A DNA stretch of 64,000 nucleotides from Actinoallomurus bryophytorum (GCF_006716425.1 NZ_VFOZ01000001.1:186001-250000), one strand, 5' to 3'; numbered from the stretch's first letter, positions 45,186 through 55,604 are shown. Program-made: numbers and translations. The notes: a model not told the origin generated them from the sequence alone.

Positions 45186-46139
45186 ATGGACGTATTAGAG
45201 CTCCATCTGCTCGGCACGGCCGGACCCGGTGGATGGCCCGAGCCCGGCTGCCGGTGCTCCTCGTGCACCCGGATGCGGGCCGCCAAGCGCCGGCTGGAGC
45301 CCACTCGCGTACTGCTCGACGGTGTGCCGCTGGACCGGTGCCGGCGCCAGGAGGTGCCGGGCGGGTACGAGGTCCGCACGCCGCGGGGCCACCGGGTGCT
45401 CTTCGCCTCGCGGCCGGGCGCCCGGCCGAGGCCTCCGTCCCCGGGCCCGTACGACGCGGTCCTGCTGGACCTGGTCGGCGACGCGTCCCATCTGGGCTGG
45501 CTGCGGCACATCGGCGCGGTCACCTCGGCGACCCGGATCGAGGCCGTGCAGGTCGACCACCGTGTCGCCTCCCCACTCGAGCTCGAACGGCTGCTCGAAC
45601 GCTGGCGGCGGCCGGTCGCCGCGCCCTGGCGGACGCTGATCCTCGGCGGTGCGCGGTCGGGAAAGTCACAGGAGGCGGAGAATCGAGTGCTCGCCCATGC
45701 GGAGGTGACCTACGTGGCGACCGGTGTGATGCACGCCGACGACCCTGACTGGCGCGCACGGATCGCCGTGCACCGCGAGCGCCGGCCGAGGTGGTGGGAC
45801 ACGGCGGAGACGATCGACGTGGCGGGCCTGCTGCGCACCGCGTCCGGAACACTGCTCATCGACGGCATGGGCACCTGGCTGACCGCGATGTTCGACGCGC
45901 TGGGCGCGTGGGAGTACCCGCGCGCCGTCGAGCCGCGGGTGGACGAGCTGGTCAAGGCGTGGCGGTCCACCGAGGCGCACGTCGTGGCGGTGAGCGATGA
46001 GGTCGGGCTCTCCGTCGTCCCGGAGACCCCGGTGGGCCGGGCGTTCCGCGACATGCTGGGCCGGCTCAACCAGCGGCTGGCCGCCGAGTCCGAGGAGAGC
46101 GCCCTCGTCGTCGCCGGCCGCGTTCTGGACCTGCCGTGA
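45186..46139 (+). CDS. cobU: Bifunctional adenosylcobinamide kinase/GTP:cobinamide-P guanylyltransferase with degenerate N-terminal MBL-like part
   Basis: 317 residues. The C-terminal half is CobU: P-loop LILGGARSGKSQEAE, HRERRP, DGMGTWL and VSDEVGLSVVPETPVGRAFRDMLG. It phosphorylates adenosylcobinamide and transfers GMP to give Ado-cobinamide-GDP. The N-terminal 140 residues (ELHLLGTAGPGGWPEPGCRCSSC) look like a shortened metallo-beta-lactamase fold lacking the HxHxDH metal motif, as in other actinomycete CobU fusions. The stop overlaps cobS as GTGA. Confidence 0.92.
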   Translation: MDVLELHLLGTAGPGGWPEPGCRCSSCTRMRAAKRRLEPTRVLLDGVPLDRCRRQEVPGGYEVRTPRGHRVLFASRPGARPRPPSPGPYDAVLLDLVGDASHLGWLRHIGAVTSATRIEAVQVDHRVASPLELERLLERWRRPVAAPWRTLILGGARSGKSQEAENRVLAHAEVTYVATGVMHADDPDWRARIAVHRERRPRWWDTAETIDVAGLLRTASGTLLIDGMGTWLTAMFDALGAWEYPRAVEPRVDELVKAWRSTEAHVVAVSDEVGLSVVPETPVGRAFRDMLGRLNQRLAAESEESALVVAGRVLDLP

Positions 46140-46924
46140 ACGCGGGGCGCGAACGCACCGACCCGGCGGTGCGGGCCGGGCTCAGATTGGCCGTGACGCT
46201 GCTCACCGTCGTACCGGTGCGGTCGGGGCGGGTGGACAGGGAGTCCGCACGGTGGGCGATGACGCTGGCGCCCGTGGCCGGGCTCATCGTTGGTGGGGTG
46301 GCCGCGGTCGTGCTCGTCGTATCGGGATGGCTGGGCTTCGGCTCGCTGCTGGCCGCGGCCCTGGCGGTCGCCGCGATGGCGCTCCTGACACGGGGACTGC
46401 ACCTGGACGGCCTGGCCGACCTCGCCGACGGCCTGGGCAGCGGCAAGCCGGCCGCCGAGGCTTTGACGATCATGAAGAAGTCCGACATCGGGCCGTTCGG
46501 CGTCATCACGCTGGTGCTGACGCTCGCGATCCAGGTCGCCGCGATCGCCGAGACGCGGGTCGCCGCCGTCGTCGTCGCCGCCATGGCGGGACGGCTCGCG
46601 GTCACCTGGGCCTGCCGGTCCGGCGTGCGCGCCGCCCGGCCGGACGGTCTCGGCGCGCTGGTCGCGGGCACCGTACGCCGCAGTGACGCGGTCGCCGTCA
46701 TCGTGCTCACCGCCGCGGCCGGGGCACTCGCGGCCCTGACCGGACCCGGCGGCGGGGTACGGGACGCCGTGCTCGGGGCGGCCGCCGTCCTCGCGGGCCT
46801 GGTGGCGTCGGCGGCCCTGCTCCGGCACGCCGTACGACGGCTGGGGGGCATCACCGGCGACGTGCTCGGAGCACTCGTCGAGACCGCCGTGACGGCGGCG
46901 CTGCTCGTCATGTCACTGCGATGA
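46136..46924 (+). CDS. cobS: Adenosylcobinamide-GDP ribazoletransferase
   Basis: 262 residues, polytopic. Signature blocks are GLHLDGLADLADGLG with its metal-binding Asp residues, MKKSDIGPFGVITL, and ITGDVLGALVE near the C-terminus. It joins Ado-cobinamide-GDP to alpha-ribazole, finishing the nucleotide loop. It is last in the riboswitch-led unit. cobT, the partner for alpha-ribazole phosphate, is not here. Confidence 0.95.
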   Translation: MNAGRERTDPAVRAGLRLAVTLLTVVPVRSGRVDRESARWAMTLAPVAGLIVGGVAAVVLVVSGWLGFGSLLAAALAVAAMALLTRGLHLDGLADLADGLGSGKPAAEALTIMKKSDIGPFGVITLVLTLAIQVAAIAETRVAAVVVAAMAGRLAVTWACRSGVRAARPDGLGALVAGTVRRSDAVAVIVLTAAAGALAALTGPGGGVRDAVLGAAAVLAGLVASAALLRHAVRRLGGITGDVLGALVETAVTAALLVMSLR

Positions 46925-46946
46925 CCCAGGTCGCCGGCCTGCTCCG

Positions 46947-47441
46947 CTAGTCGCCCGTCCCCGGCACGTAGGTGCCGGGGACGCCCTCCTCGGTGAGGTC
47001 GGCGAGGCGTTCCATCAGGCCGCCGGCGCGGGTCAGCAGGTCCCGCTCCTCGGGTGAGAGCGCGGCCGCCATCGCACGGGCGAGCCACGCGTCGCGTCGC
47101 AGCCGGTTGTCGGCGATCACGGCACGCCCGTTGCCCGTCAGCCTGATCACGTTCTGCCGGCGGTCGGTCGGGTGCGGCGTCCGGCGGACCATCCCCGCCG
47201 TCTCCAGGGCGTCGATCGCGCGGGCCATCGACTGGGGCCGTACGCGCTCGCCGGCGGCGAGCTCGCTCAGCGTCGCCGGGCCGAGCCGGACGAGCCGGCC
47301 GAGGGCGGTCAGCTGCGACATCGTCAGCGCGTGCCCCCCATCCTCCTGACGGAGTCTGCGGGCGAGCCTCGCCATGCGGACCCGCAGATCCCCGGCGTTT
47401 CGCGCCAGCTCCGGTGTGACGTCGGTCTCCTCGGTCACCAT
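46947..47441 (-). CDS. MarR-family regulator
   Basis: 164 residues with the MarR winged helix (TMSQLTALGRLVRLGPATLSELAA, recognition helix RPQSMARAIDALETAGMVRR, wing HPTDRRQNVIRLT). ATG 47441 has GAGGG upstream; a longer in-frame start at 47507 is rejected because it crosses the promoter region. A palindrome lies 13 bp upstream. It is divergent from pepA and convergent with cobS. Ligand unknown. Confidence 0.92.
   Translation of the reverse strand: MVTEETDVTPELARNAGDLRVRMARLARRLRQEDGGHALTMSQLTALGRLVRLGPATLSELAAGERVRPQSMARAIDALETAGMVRRTPHPTDRRQNVIRLTGNGRAVIADNRLRRDAWLARAMAAALSPEERDLLTRAGGLMERLADLTEEGVPGTYVPGTGD
46957..46982. terminator. Hairpin embedded in the end of marR, after cobS
   Basis: Arms GTCCCCGGCAC (46957-46967) and GTGCCGGGGAC (46972-46982), 11 bp with a 4-nt loop. 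It lies within the last codons of marR and 33 nt after the cobS stop, so it may terminate the cob transcript. Confidence 0.55.
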
Positions 47442-47453
47442 GCCCTCAGTATG

Positions 47454-47466
47454 GCTGAACTTCAGC
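47454..47466. promoter_or_regulatory. Candidate MarR operator
   Basis: GCTGAACTTCAGC is a perfect 6-bp inverted repeat with a 1-nt centre, 13 bp before the marR start codon in the 152-bp gap to pepA. Autoregulation is inferred. Confidence 0.5.
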
Positions 47467-47593
47467 AGGGCTGATAAAACGCCGGATCCGTGGCCGGTCG
47501 CGGACACTCACGCGGCAAACCCGCAGGCAGCCGGGCAGACGGTCTTGATCGAATTGGCAAAACCGGTCGGCAGTGCGACTAGCATCTGGCCAC

Positions 47594-49072
47594 GTGACGA
47601 ACCTCAGGCTTGCCAACCCCGAAATCGCATCCCTCGACGTCGACGCGGTGGTGGTCGGCGTCGTCAGCAACGAATCCGACGTGGGCCTCGCACCCGGTTC
47701 CGAGGACGTCGACCGGGCGTTCGGCGGCGACCTGACCGCCCTGCTCAGCGGCCTGGGTGCGACCGGCGCGCAGGGCGAGGTCACCAAGCTCCCCTCCTTC
47801 GGCAAGCTGACCGCACCGGTCGTGGTGTCGGTCGGGCTCGGCGCTTCCTACGACGAGGAGGCCCTGCGCCGCGCGGCCGGCGCCGCGCTGCGCTCGCTGG
47901 CCGGTGCGGCGACGGTGGCGGTGGCGCTGCCCGCCTCGACGGCCGCCGAGGTCTCCGCGGTCGCCGCGGGCGCTCTCCTCGGCAACTACGCCTACCTGGC
48001 CTACCGGACCGGAAACGGCCACAAGCAGCCGGTCGGCGACGTCACGATCGTCAGTGGCACCGACGCCGAGGACGCGCTGCGCCGGGCCGAGGTGCTCGCC
48101 GAGTCCGTCACGCTGGTGCGCGACCTGGTCAACACCCCGCCCTCGGATCTGAGCCCGGAGATCCTCGCCGAGACCGCCGAGCAGGTCGGCGCGGACTCCG
48201 GCCTGTCCGTCGAGGTCCTGGACGAGAAGGCCCTCGTCGAGGGCGGCTACGGCGGCATCGCCGGCGTCGGCCAGGGTTCGGTCAACCCGCCCCGGCTCGT
48301 CCGTCTCGCCTACAGCCACCCCGAGGCCGCCCACACCATCGCCTTCGTCGGCAAGGGCATCACCTTCGACTCCGGCGGCCTGTCGCTGAAGCCCGCCGAC
48401 TCCATGGACTGGATGAAGTCCGACATGGGCGGAGCCGCCGCCGTGCTCGGCGCGCTCAAGGCGATCGCCAAGCTCGGGCCGAAGACCAACGTCGTCGGCT
48501 ACCTCGCCATCGCCGAGAACATGCCGAGCGGCACCGCGCAGCGTCCCTCCGACGTGATCACCATCTACGGCGGCAAGACCGTCGAGGTGCTCAACACCGA
48601 CGCCGAGGGCCGTCTCGTGATGGCCGACGCGATCGTGCGCGCCGGCGAGGACGACCCCGATCTGATCATCGATGTGGCCACGCTCACCGGTGCGCAGCTC
48701 GTCGCCCTGGGTACTCGCACCGCCGGCGTGATGGCCAACGACGACGACCTACGCGACCGGGTCGTCCGGTCCGCGGGCCGGGCCGGTGAGTCCGTCTGGC
48801 CGATGCCGCTGCCGGAGGAGCTGCGCAAGGGCCTGGACTCGACCGTGGCCGACATCGCCAACGTCAGCAGCGAGCGCTGGGGCGGCATGCTGACCGCCGG
48901 CGTCTTTCTCCGGGACTTCGTGCCCGAAGGCGTCCGCTGGGCGCACCTGGACATCGCCGGTCCCGCGTTCCACCGGGGCGAGCCGTACGGCTACACCCCG
49001 AAGGGCGGCACCGGTGCCGCCGTCCGCACCCTGGTGCAGATCACCGAGGACGTCGCGGCCGACGGACTGTAA
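47594..49072 (+). CDS. pepA: Leucyl aminopeptidase (M17)
   Basis: 492 residues. The catalytic domain has GKGITFDSGGLSLKP, the signature NTDAEGRLVMADA and a two-metal site (Lys, Asp and Glu in these blocks). It removes N-terminal residues from peptides as a hexamer. GTG 47594 has no ribosome site but TAGCAT lies eight nt upstream, so it is probably leaderless; the earlier in-frame GTG at 47573 would overlap that element. Confidence 0.95.
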   Translation: MTNLRLANPEIASLDVDAVVVGVVSNESDVGLAPGSEDVDRAFGGDLTALLSGLGATGAQGEVTKLPSFGKLTAPVVVSVGLGASYDEEALRRAAGAALRSLAGAATVAVALPASTAAEVSAVAAGALLGNYAYLAYRTGNGHKQPVGDVTIVSGTDAEDALRRAEVLAESVTLVRDLVNTPPSDLSPEILAETAEQVGADSGLSVEVLDEKALVEGGYGGIAGVGQGSVNPPRLVRLAYSHPEAAHTIAFVGKGITFDSGGLSLKPADSMDWMKSDMGGAAAVLGALKAIAKLGPKTNVVGYLAIAENMPSGTAQRPSDVITIYGGKTVEVLNTDAEGRLVMADAIVRAGEDDPDLIIDVATLTGAQLVALGTRTAGVMANDDDLRDRVVRSAGRAGESVWPMPLPEELRKGLDSTVADIANVSSERWGGMLTAGVFLRDFVPEGVRWAHLDIAGPAFHRGEPYGYTPKGGTGAAVRTLVQITEDVAADGL

Positions 49073-49293
49073 GGAAAGAGGGCATCATCGAGGACGGATT
49101 GTAAACGAGGTCCACGGTGTTGAAGCAGCAGTGAGCCGGAGGCATCTGGTGGCACCCACGAGACATCGGCGGCCGAGGGGTGACATCAACCAGAGGCACT
49201 GTCACCGGACGGTGGCCACAGGTGGAAAGATGCTTCACGGAAGGACCATCGCAGCGCCGCAGAGCGCGCGATCAAGGATCGAAGGAGCGTCCC

Positions 49294-50667
49294 GTGTCGA
49301 ATGACACCTACGACATCGTGGTCCTAGGTGGGGGCAGCGGCGGTTATGCGTGCGCGCTGCGCGCGGTGGAGCTGGGCAAGAGCGTCCTGCTCATCGAGAA
49401 GGACAAGCTGGGTGGCACCTGCCTCAACCGCGGCTGCATCCCGACCAAGGCACTGCTGCACGCCGCCGAGGTCGCGGACCAGACCCGTGAGGCGGCCACG
49501 TTCGGCATCAAGGCGAGGTTCGACGGCATCGACCTGCCCGGGGTGCACGCCTACAAGGACAAGGTCGTCACCACCACGGTGAAGGGCCTGACCGGGCTGA
49601 TCAAGTCCAAGGGCATCACCATCGTCGACGGCGAGGGACGGGTGACCGGCCCCACGCAGGTGACCGTCGGCGACACGACCTACGAGGGCCGCCACATCGT
49701 GCTGGCCACCGGCTCGGTGCCCAAGTCACTGCCCGGCCTCGAGATCGACGGCGACCGGGTGATCTCCAGCGACCACGCGCTCACGCTGGACCGCATCCCG
49801 CAGTCCGTGGTCGTGCTCGGCGGCGGCGTCATCGGTGTCGAGTTCGCGAGCGTCTGGCGGTCCTTCGGCGCCGAGGTGACCATCGTCGAGGCGCTGCCGC
49901 ACCTGCTGCCGCTGGAGGAGGAGTCCAGCTCCAAGCGGCTCGAGCGCGCCTTCCGCAAGCGCGGCATCAAGTTCGAGCTGGGCGTCCGCTACGAGAGCGT
50001 CAAGCACACCGACTCGGGCGTCATCGTCACGCTCGAGGGTGGCAAGAGCCTGGACGCCGACCTGATGCTCGTCGCCGTGGGCCGCGGCCCGGTCTCCGAC
50101 GGCCTCGGCCTCGAAGAGGTCGGCGTCGAGACCGAGCGCGGCTTCGTCAAGGTCGACGAATACTGCCGCACCAATGTCGAGACCATCTCGGCGGTGGGCG
50201 ACCTGATCCCCACGCTGCAGCTGGCACACGTCGGCTTCGCCGAGGGCATCCTGGTCGCCGAGCGGCTCGGCGGGCTCGACCCGGCGCCGATCGACTACGA
50301 CGGCGTCCCGCGCATCACCTACTCCGAGCCCGAGGTCGCGTCCGTGGGCATCACCTCCGCGACCGCCGAGGAGCGTGGGCTCGAGACGGCGTCGTTCACC
50401 TACGACCTGGCCGGCAACCCCCGGAGCAAGATCCTGGGGACCCAGGGCGAGGTCAAGGTCATCGCGCAGAAGGACGGCCCGGTCCTGGGAATCCACATGG
50501 TCGGCAGCCGTGTGGGCGAGCTCATCACCGAAGGTCAGCTGATCTACAACTGGGAAGCCCTGCCTTCCGAGGTCGCCCAGCTCATCCACCCGCATCCCAC
50601 CCAGTCCGAGGCAATCGGCGAGGCTCACCTCGCCCTCGCCGGCAAGCCGCTGCACGTCCACGGCTGA
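49294..50667 (+). CDS. lpdA: Dihydrolipoyl dehydrogenase (E3)
   Basis: 457 residues. FAD motif [13 protein letters not shown], redox disulfide [13 protein letters not shown] (Cys43/Cys48), NAD motif [13 protein letters not shown] and the C-terminal HPHPTQSE active-site base are all present. It reoxidises the lipoyl arm of 2-oxoacid dehydrogenases. GTG 49294 has GAAGGAG upstream. It stands 221 nt after pepA and 40 nt before sucB, with which it probably forms an operon. Confidence 0.97.
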   Translation: MSNDTYDIVVLGGGSGGYACALRAVELGKSVLLIEKDKLGGTCLNRGCIPTKALLHAAEVADQTREAATFGIKARFDGIDLPGVHAYKDKVVTTTVKGLTGLIKSKGITIVDGEGRVTGPTQVTVGDTTYEGRHIVLATGSVPKSLPGLEIDGDRVISSDHALTLDRIPQSVVVLGGGVIGVEFASVWRSFGAEVTIVEALPHLLPLEEESSSKRLERAFRKRGIKFELGVRYESVKHTDSGVIVTLEGGKSLDADLMLVAVGRGPVSDGLGLEEVGVETERGFVKVDEYCRTNVETISAVGDLIPTLQLAHVGFAEGILVAERLGGLDPAPIDYDGVPRITYSEPEVASVGITSATAEERGLETASFTYDLAGNPRSKILGTQGEVKVIAQKDGPVLGIHMVGSRVGELITEGQLIYNWEALPSEVAQLIHPHPTQSEAIGEAHLALAGKPLHVHG

Positions 50668-50707
50668 TCACCGCCCGATTAAGCACTACGAGGAGTCGCT
50701 GAGAACC

Positions 50708-52210
50708 ATGTCGGTCTCCGTAACCATGCCCCAGCTCGGCGAGAGCGTGACCGAGGGCACTGTCACCCGCTGGCTCAAGAAAGAGGGTGAGCACGTCGAG
50801 GCCGACGAGCCGCTCCTCGAGGTGTCGACCGACAAGGTCGACACCGAGATCCCCTCGCCCGCCGCGGGGGTCCTGAGCAGCATCACCGTCGCCGAGGACG
50901 AGACCGTCGAGGTCGGAGCCGAGCTGGCGGTCATCGCCGAGGAGGGCGAGGCGTCCGCGGACTCCGGCGGTAAGGCCGAGCCCGAGCAGGCGCAGTCCGA
51001 GCCGGAGCCCGAACCGGAGCCCGAGCCCGAGCCCGAGCCGGAGCAGGCCCAGGCCGAGCCGGAACCCGAGCCCGAGCCCGAGTCGGCCCCGGAGCCGCAG
51101 CAGCGGTCCTCCTCCCAGCAGGCGCCGTCCTGGCCGCCGCCCGCGCCGTCCACGCCGGAGCCGGCCCCGCGGCAGGAGGCGCCCGCGCCTCAGCCGTCGG
51201 CCGCGCCGGCCGGAGCCTCGGGAGACAGCCCGTACGTCACGCCCCTCGTCCGCAAGCTGGCGAGTGAGCACGACGTCGACCTGGGCTCCATCAAGGGCAC
51301 CGGCGTCGGCGGCCGCATCCGCAAACAGGACGTCCTGGAGGCCGCGAGGGCCAAGCAGGCGCCCGCGCCGCAGCCGGCCGCACCGGCACCGTCCCAGGGG
51401 ACGGCTCCCCCGGCCCAGCCGGCCCAGCCGGCCGCCGCCAAGTCCGCGCCCCCGGCGCCGTCCCAGGCTCCGGCGGCCGCCGCCCGCCTGCGCGGCACGA
51501 CCGAGAAGATGTCGCGGACGCGTCAGTCCATCGCCCGCCACATGGTCGAGTCGCTCAAGGTGTCCGCCCAGCTGACCACGGTCGTCGAGGCGGACGTCAC
51601 CAAGATCGCCCGGCTGCGCGACCTCGCCAAGGCCGACTTCCAGGCGCGGGAGGGCGTGAAGCTCAGCTTCCTGCCGTTCTTCGCCCTGGCCGCGGTCGAG
51701 GCGCTCAAGATCCACCCGAAGCTGAACGCCGTCATCAACTCCGAGACCAACGAGGTCACCTACCACGACGTCGAGAACCTCGGCTTCGCGGTCGACGCCG
51801 ACAAGGGCCTCATGGTGCCGGTGATCCACAATGCCGGGCAGCTCAACCTGGGCGGCCTGGCACAGCGGATCGCCGACCTCGCCGAGCGCACCCGTACCAA
51901 CAAGGTGAGCCCGGACGAGGTGACCGGCGGCACGTTCACGCTGACCAACACCGGCAGCCGTGGCGCGCTGTTCGACACGCCGATCCTGAACCAGCCCCAG
52001 GTGGGCATGCTCGGGACCGGCACGGTCGTCAAGCGCCCCGCGGTCATCGAGGACAGCCAGCTCGGCGAGGTCATCGCCGTGCGGTCGATCGTCTACCTCG
52101 CACTGACCTACGACCACCGCCTGGTGGACGGCGCCGACGCCGCCCGGTTCCTCACTACGGTCAAGAACCGTCTTGAGGAAGGCAATTTCGAGTCCGAGCT
52201 GGGAATCTAG
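50708..52210 (+). CDS. sucB: Dihydrolipoamide acyltransferase (E2) of 2-oxoacid dehydrogenase
   Basis: 500 residues. One lipoyl domain (lysine in STDKVDTE, near residue 43) precedes a flexible acidic EP-repeat linker, an E3-binding domain ([17 protein letters not shown], then [14 protein letters not shown]), an Ala/Pro linker and the acyltransferase core with [16 protein letters not shown]. In actinomycetes this protein serves as E2 for pyruvate and 2-oxoglutarate dehydrogenases. Only one lipoyl domain is present, where some relatives carry two. GGAGTC ribosome-site region precedes the ATG; E3 is encoded immediately upstream and lipB downstream. Confidence 0.94.
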   Translation: MSVSVTMPQLGESVTEGTVTRWLKKEGEHVEADEPLLEVSTDKVDTEIPSPAAGVLSSITVAEDETVEVGAELAVIAEEGEASADSGGKAEPEQAQSEPEPEPEPEPEPEPEQAQAEPEPEPEPESAPEPQQRSSSQQAPSWPPPAPSTPEPAPRQEAPAPQPSAAPAGASGDSPYVTPLVRKLASEHDVDLGSIKGTGVGGRIRKQDVLEAARAKQAPAPQPAAPAPSQGTAPPAQPAQPAAAKSAPPAPSQAPAAAARLRGTTEKMSRTRQSIARHMVESLKVSAQLTTVVEADVTKIARLRDLAKADFQAREGVKLSFLPFFALAAVEALKIHPKLNAVINSETNEVTYHDVENLGFAVDADKGLMVPVIHNAGQLNLGGLAQRIADLAERTRTNKVSPDEVTGGTFTLTNTGSRGALFDTPILNQPQVGMLGTGTVVKRPAVIEDSQLGEVIAVRSIVYLALTYDHRLVDGADAARFLTTVKNRLEEGNFESELGI

Positions 52211-52260
52211 GCACTTCCCGCCAGTACTCCAACGGCCCCGGGCTAACTAGGGTGGCCATC

Positions 52261-53148
52261 GTGCAGATCGCCATCACCGGTTCGACCGGGCTCATCGGCA
52301 AGGCCCTCGTTCGCGCACTGCGCGACGAGGGCCTTACTGTCATCCGGCTCGTGCGCCGGCCGGCCACCGCCGAGGACGAGGTCCGCTGGGATCCGTTCGG
52401 CGAGGTCGACACGGCCTCGCTGGAGGGGGTGGACGCCGTCGTCCATCTCGCGGGTGCCGGCCTCGGCGACCACCGCTGGACCGAGGCGTACAAACGTGAG
52501 GTCCGCGACAGCCGCGTCGAGGGCACGCGTACGCTCTCGCGCGCCCTGGCCCGTCTCGACCGGCGGCCCGCGGTGTTCGTGTCCGGCTCGGCCGTGGGCT
52601 TCTACGGCGACACGGGTGATCTCCCCGTCGACGAGTCGGCCGCGGCGGGCGAGGGGTTCCTCGCTGACCTGTGCGTCGACTGGGAGGCCGCGGCACAGCC
52701 GGCCGTGGACGCCGGGATCCGCGTCGTGCACCCGCGTTCGGGCCTCGTGCTGTCGCGTGACGGCGGGCTCCTCGCCAAGACCCTGCCGCTGTTCCGCCTC
52801 GGCCTGGGCGGCCGGCTCGGGAGCGGACGGCAGTGGATGAGCTGGATCAGCGTCGCCGACCACATCGCCGCGCTGCGCTTCCTGATCAACGACGGCCTCC
52901 AGGGCCCCGTCAACCTCACCGCGCCCGAGCCGGTGACCAACACCGTCTACACCCGCGCGATCGGGCGGGCCCTGCACCGCCCGGCACCGTTCATCGTGCC
53001 GGCGCCGGCTCTGCGGCTGGCGCTGGGCGAGTTCGCCGACGAGGGCGCCCTGGTCAGCCAGCGGGCCCTTCCGGACCGTCTGACCAAGGCCGGGTTCACC
53101 TTCGCGCACCCGGACATCGACACCGCTCTCGCCGACGTTCTGTCCTGA
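52261..53148 (+). CDS. TIGR01777-family SDR/epimerase-like protein
   Basis: 295 residues with an extended SDR Rossmann fold: [33 protein letters not shown] and a C-terminal DUF1731 segment ([31 protein letters not shown]). YfcH-like family; activity unknown. GTG 52261 is preceded seven nt upstream by TAGGGT, suggesting leaderless expression; GTG 52254 region is an alternative. Its position after sucB matches the mycobacterial order. Confidence 0.9.
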   Translation: MQIAITGSTGLIGKALVRALRDEGLTVIRLVRRPATAEDEVRWDPFGEVDTASLEGVDAVVHLAGAGLGDHRWTEAYKREVRDSRVEGTRTLSRALARLDRRPAVFVSGSAVGFYGDTGDLPVDESAAAGEGFLADLCVDWEAAAQPAVDAGIRVVHPRSGLVLSRDGGLLAKTLPLFRLGLGGRLGSGRQWMSWISVADHIAALRFLINDGLQGPVNLTAPEPVTNTVYTRAIGRALHRPAPFIVPAPALRLALGEFADEGALVSQRALPDRLTKAGFTFAHPDIDTALADVLS

Positions 53149-53274
53149 AGCGCGGTGCCCTGTCACCACGAACTCGCAAGGAACCCGCCACTCTCCTGCG
53201 CGCCCACCCTCCGCCGCGTACGGTGACTGATGCGGAGTGCACAGGGGGAAGTTCGTGGAAAGGGTCTCGCGCGC

Positions 53275-54012
53275 ATGAGTACCGATGGGAAACCGCACAT
53301 CCTCGCGGTCGGTGGTGGCAGCTTCATTCCGACCGACAGGTACGGCCTCGCGCCGAGCCCGCTGTTGCGGTACGCGCTCGACCTCACCGGCCACGACCGG
53401 CCGCGTGTGTGCTTCGTCGCGACCGCACTGGGCGACGGCAGCGAGCACATCGCACGCTTCTACTCCGCGTTCTCACAGGTGGACGCGGAGGTCAGCCACC
53501 TGTCGCTGTTCCCGATGCCCAACCACGAGGACCCGGCGGCGCATCTGCTCGCCCAGGACCTGGTCTACGTCTCCGGCGGCAGCGTCGCCAACCTGCTGGC
53601 CCTGTGGCGCCTGCACGGCCTCGACGACGCGTTCGCCCAGGCGTGGCGGTCCGGAGTCGTGCTGTGCGGGCAGAGCGCCGGCGCGCTGTGCTGGCACAGC
53701 GGCGGAAACACCGACTCGTTCGGCCCGCAGCTGCGCCCGCTCACCGACGGGCTCGGGCTGCTCCCCTACTCCTGCGGCGTGCACTACGACAGCGACGCGC
53801 AGCGACGGCCGCTGCTGCACCGCCTCGTCGCCGACGGGACGCTGCCCGCGGGGTACGCCGCGGACGAGGCCGTGGGCCTGCACTACGTCGGCATCGAGTT
53901 CGTCCAGGCCGTGAGCTACGTCGACGGCCGTGGCGCCTACGACGTCTCGCCGGACGGCGCGGGCGGGGTCAAGGAGACCCGCATCGAACCTCGGCTGCTG
54001 GCATCGCTCTGA
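53275..54012 (+). CDS. Peptidase E-like protein (S51)
   Basis: 245 residues. The nucleophile serine lies in [12 protein letters not shown] (Ser134), and [15 protein letters not shown] and [16 protein letters not shown] match the S51 dipeptidase fold. Classical peptidase E cleaves Asp-X dipeptides; this relative may differ. ATG 53275 has GGAAAGGG upstream. It precedes lipB by 20 nt. Confidence 0.9.
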   Translation: MSTDGKPHILAVGGGSFIPTDRYGLAPSPLLRYALDLTGHDRPRVCFVATALGDGSEHIARFYSAFSQVDAEVSHLSLFPMPNHEDPAAHLLAQDLVYVSGGSVANLLALWRLHGLDDAFAQAWRSGVVLCGQSAGALCWHSGGNTDSFGPQLRPLTDGLGLLPYSCGVHYDSDAQRRPLLHRLVADGTLPAGYAADEAVGLHYVGIEFVQAVSYVDGRGAYDVSPDGAGGVKETRIEPRLLASL

Positions 54013-54032
54013 GAGAGCCGTACGCTTTGTCC

Positions 54033-54785
54033 GTGAGCGAGTCTGCAACCGTAGGGGCGATTCTCGAGCCGGCCGGCGCGAGCGACCTGGTGTTCATCCA
54101 CGCCGGCTTCGGTGAGCACGCGGTCCCGTACGAAGAGGCATGGGAGCTGCAACGCCGCCTGCACGAACGCCGCGTGGCGGACGAGATCCCCGACGTCTGC
54201 CTGCTGCTGGAGCACCCGCCGGTCTACACCGCGGGCAAGCGCACCGAGCCGCTGGACCGGCCGATCGGCGACCCCGGCGCCCCGGTGATCGATGTCGACC
54301 GCGGCGGAAAGATCACCTGGCACGGTCCGGGACAGCTGGTCGGCTATCCGATCGTGAAGCTCAAGGACCCGGTCGACGTCGTCGCCTACGTTCGCACGAT
54401 CGAGGAGGCGCTGATGCGCACCTGTGGCGACCTCGGGCTGGAGACCAAACGGGTGGAGGGCCGGAGCGGCGTCTGGGTGCCGGGAACTCCCGACCGCAAG
54501 GTCGGGGCCATCGGCATCCGCGTCTCACGTGGCGTGACGATGCATGGTTTCGAGATCAACTGCGACGCTGACCTGTCGTGGTTCGACCGGATCGTCCCGT
54601 GTGGCATCCGCGACGCGGGCGTGACGTCACTCTCCGCGGAGCTGGGCCGCCAGATCTCGGTGGCCGAGACGCTGGCACTGTCCGAGCAGCGGCTCGCCGA
54701 GGTGCTGGGCGCGGCGAACACCGCACACCGCACACTGCGGGCGATGCTGGGCCGTGGTCCGGCCGATCAGCCCATCGCCTTGTAG
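54033..54785 (+). CDS. lipB: Octanoyl-ACP:protein octanoyltransferase
   Basis: 250 residues. The catalytic pair is Lys156 ([10 protein letters not shown]) and Cys190 ([14 protein letters not shown]), with the same 34-residue spacing as the mycobacterial enzyme; [17 protein letters not shown] is the family signature. It moves octanoate from ACP to lipoyl domains such as SucB's. GTG 54033 lacks a ribosome site but TACGCT stands six nt upstream. lipA does not follow; a convergent DUF1877 gene overlaps its 3' end by 19 bp. Confidence 0.96.
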   Translation: MSESATVGAILEPAGASDLVFIHAGFGEHAVPYEEAWELQRRLHERRVADEIPDVCLLLEHPPVYTAGKRTEPLDRPIGDPGAPVIDVDRGGKITWHGPGQLVGYPIVKLKDPVDVVAYVRTIEEALMRTCGDLGLETKRVEGRSGVWVPGTPDRKVGAIGIRVSRGVTMHGFEINCDADLSWFDRIVPCGIRDAGVTSLSAELGRQISVAETLALSEQRLAEVLGAANTAHRTLRAMLGRGPADQPIAL

Positions 54786-55270
54786 ATCGCCTGACCCTCG
54801 TCGGCGGCGGCCTTGAAGAAGCCCGCGAGCCTTTCGTACGCGGTGCGCAGGTCACGGTCGCGTACGGCCTCGGGGGGCTTGTCGATCCAGTCGTCCGCGC
54901 CCTGGACGCCGAGCTTGGCCATCTTCGCCGGGTCGTAACGACCGGCGATCTGCCGGAAGTCGGTGGCGGCGAGATGGTCGGCGGCCGGCTTCACCCGCTG
55001 GGGCGCCAGGTAGATGACGTCGACGCCGAGCTCCTCCGCACCGTTCTCGGTCAGGAGCCGTCCGCCGCAGACGACGTCGGCGGCGGGATGCGGGCCGTCC
55101 CAGGGGTCACCCGTGATCAGGTAATGGAGGCCCTGCCACGTGCCGGCGATGGCCAGCGAGGGGTAGCGTTCCCACCAGCCCCGCTGCCTGAAAACCGACC
55201 TGGCGACGGCACCCGGATCGCCTCCGCCCTCGGCTTCAGGAAGCCTGAGGTACGTCATGGCAACTCGCAA
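54767..55270 (-). CDS. DUF1877 (YfbM-like) protein
   Basis: 167 residues of the DUF1877 family: [10 protein letters not shown] near the N-terminus, [13 protein letters not shown], and a long C-terminal helical part ([15 protein letters not shown]). The TTG start at 55270 has GGGAGG six nt upstream and gives the family's usual few residues before YLRL; ATG 55258 has none. Function unknown. It takes the place where lipA is found in related genomes. Confidence 0.85.
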   Translation of the reverse strand: MRVAMTYLRLPEAEGGGDPGAVARSVFRQRGWWERYPSLAIAGTWQGLHYLITGDPWDGPHPAADVVCGGRLLTENGAEELGVDVIYLAPQRVKPAADHLAATDFRQIAGRYDPAKMAKLGVQGADDWIDKPPEAVRDRDLRTAYERLAGFFKAAADEGQAIYKAMG

Positions 55271-55604
55271 GCCCGACCTCCCGTTATGCGCAGTTGTGCA
55301 CGCGACATCCCAGTTACCTTAGAGAGATCGACAGCTACGTATGGTGAGAACACGGTAAAAGACCGATCTCAACTTCAACCGGTTTGTCGCACACCACCCG
55401 GCGCACGAGAACCGGACGCCACAGGGCTATCGACTCAGTATCTCGGCAGACACTCCACCATGTCCGGCAGATGCGCAAACTGAGCGACCCCCGCGTACTC
55501 CGGCGCCGTGGGCGGCGGCACTCCGGGGCCTCGGCGGCCGCCTGAAGTCGCGGCCGCGTCGTCCTCGGCCCGAAGAGCGGCCTCCGCAGCGTTCGTGGCC
55601 CGGC
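55271..55604. other. Intergenic stretch, AT-richer
   Basis: 334 bp with lower GC around 55300-55390 and no supportable gene. It may hold the promoter of the DUF1877 gene. No terminator or known motif is evident. Confidence 0.45.

Noticed and set aside
50582-52117. 511-codon minus-strand frame opposite sucB
   Set aside because: Shadow of sucB; its Gly/Leu repeats mirror the Glu-Pro linker codons.
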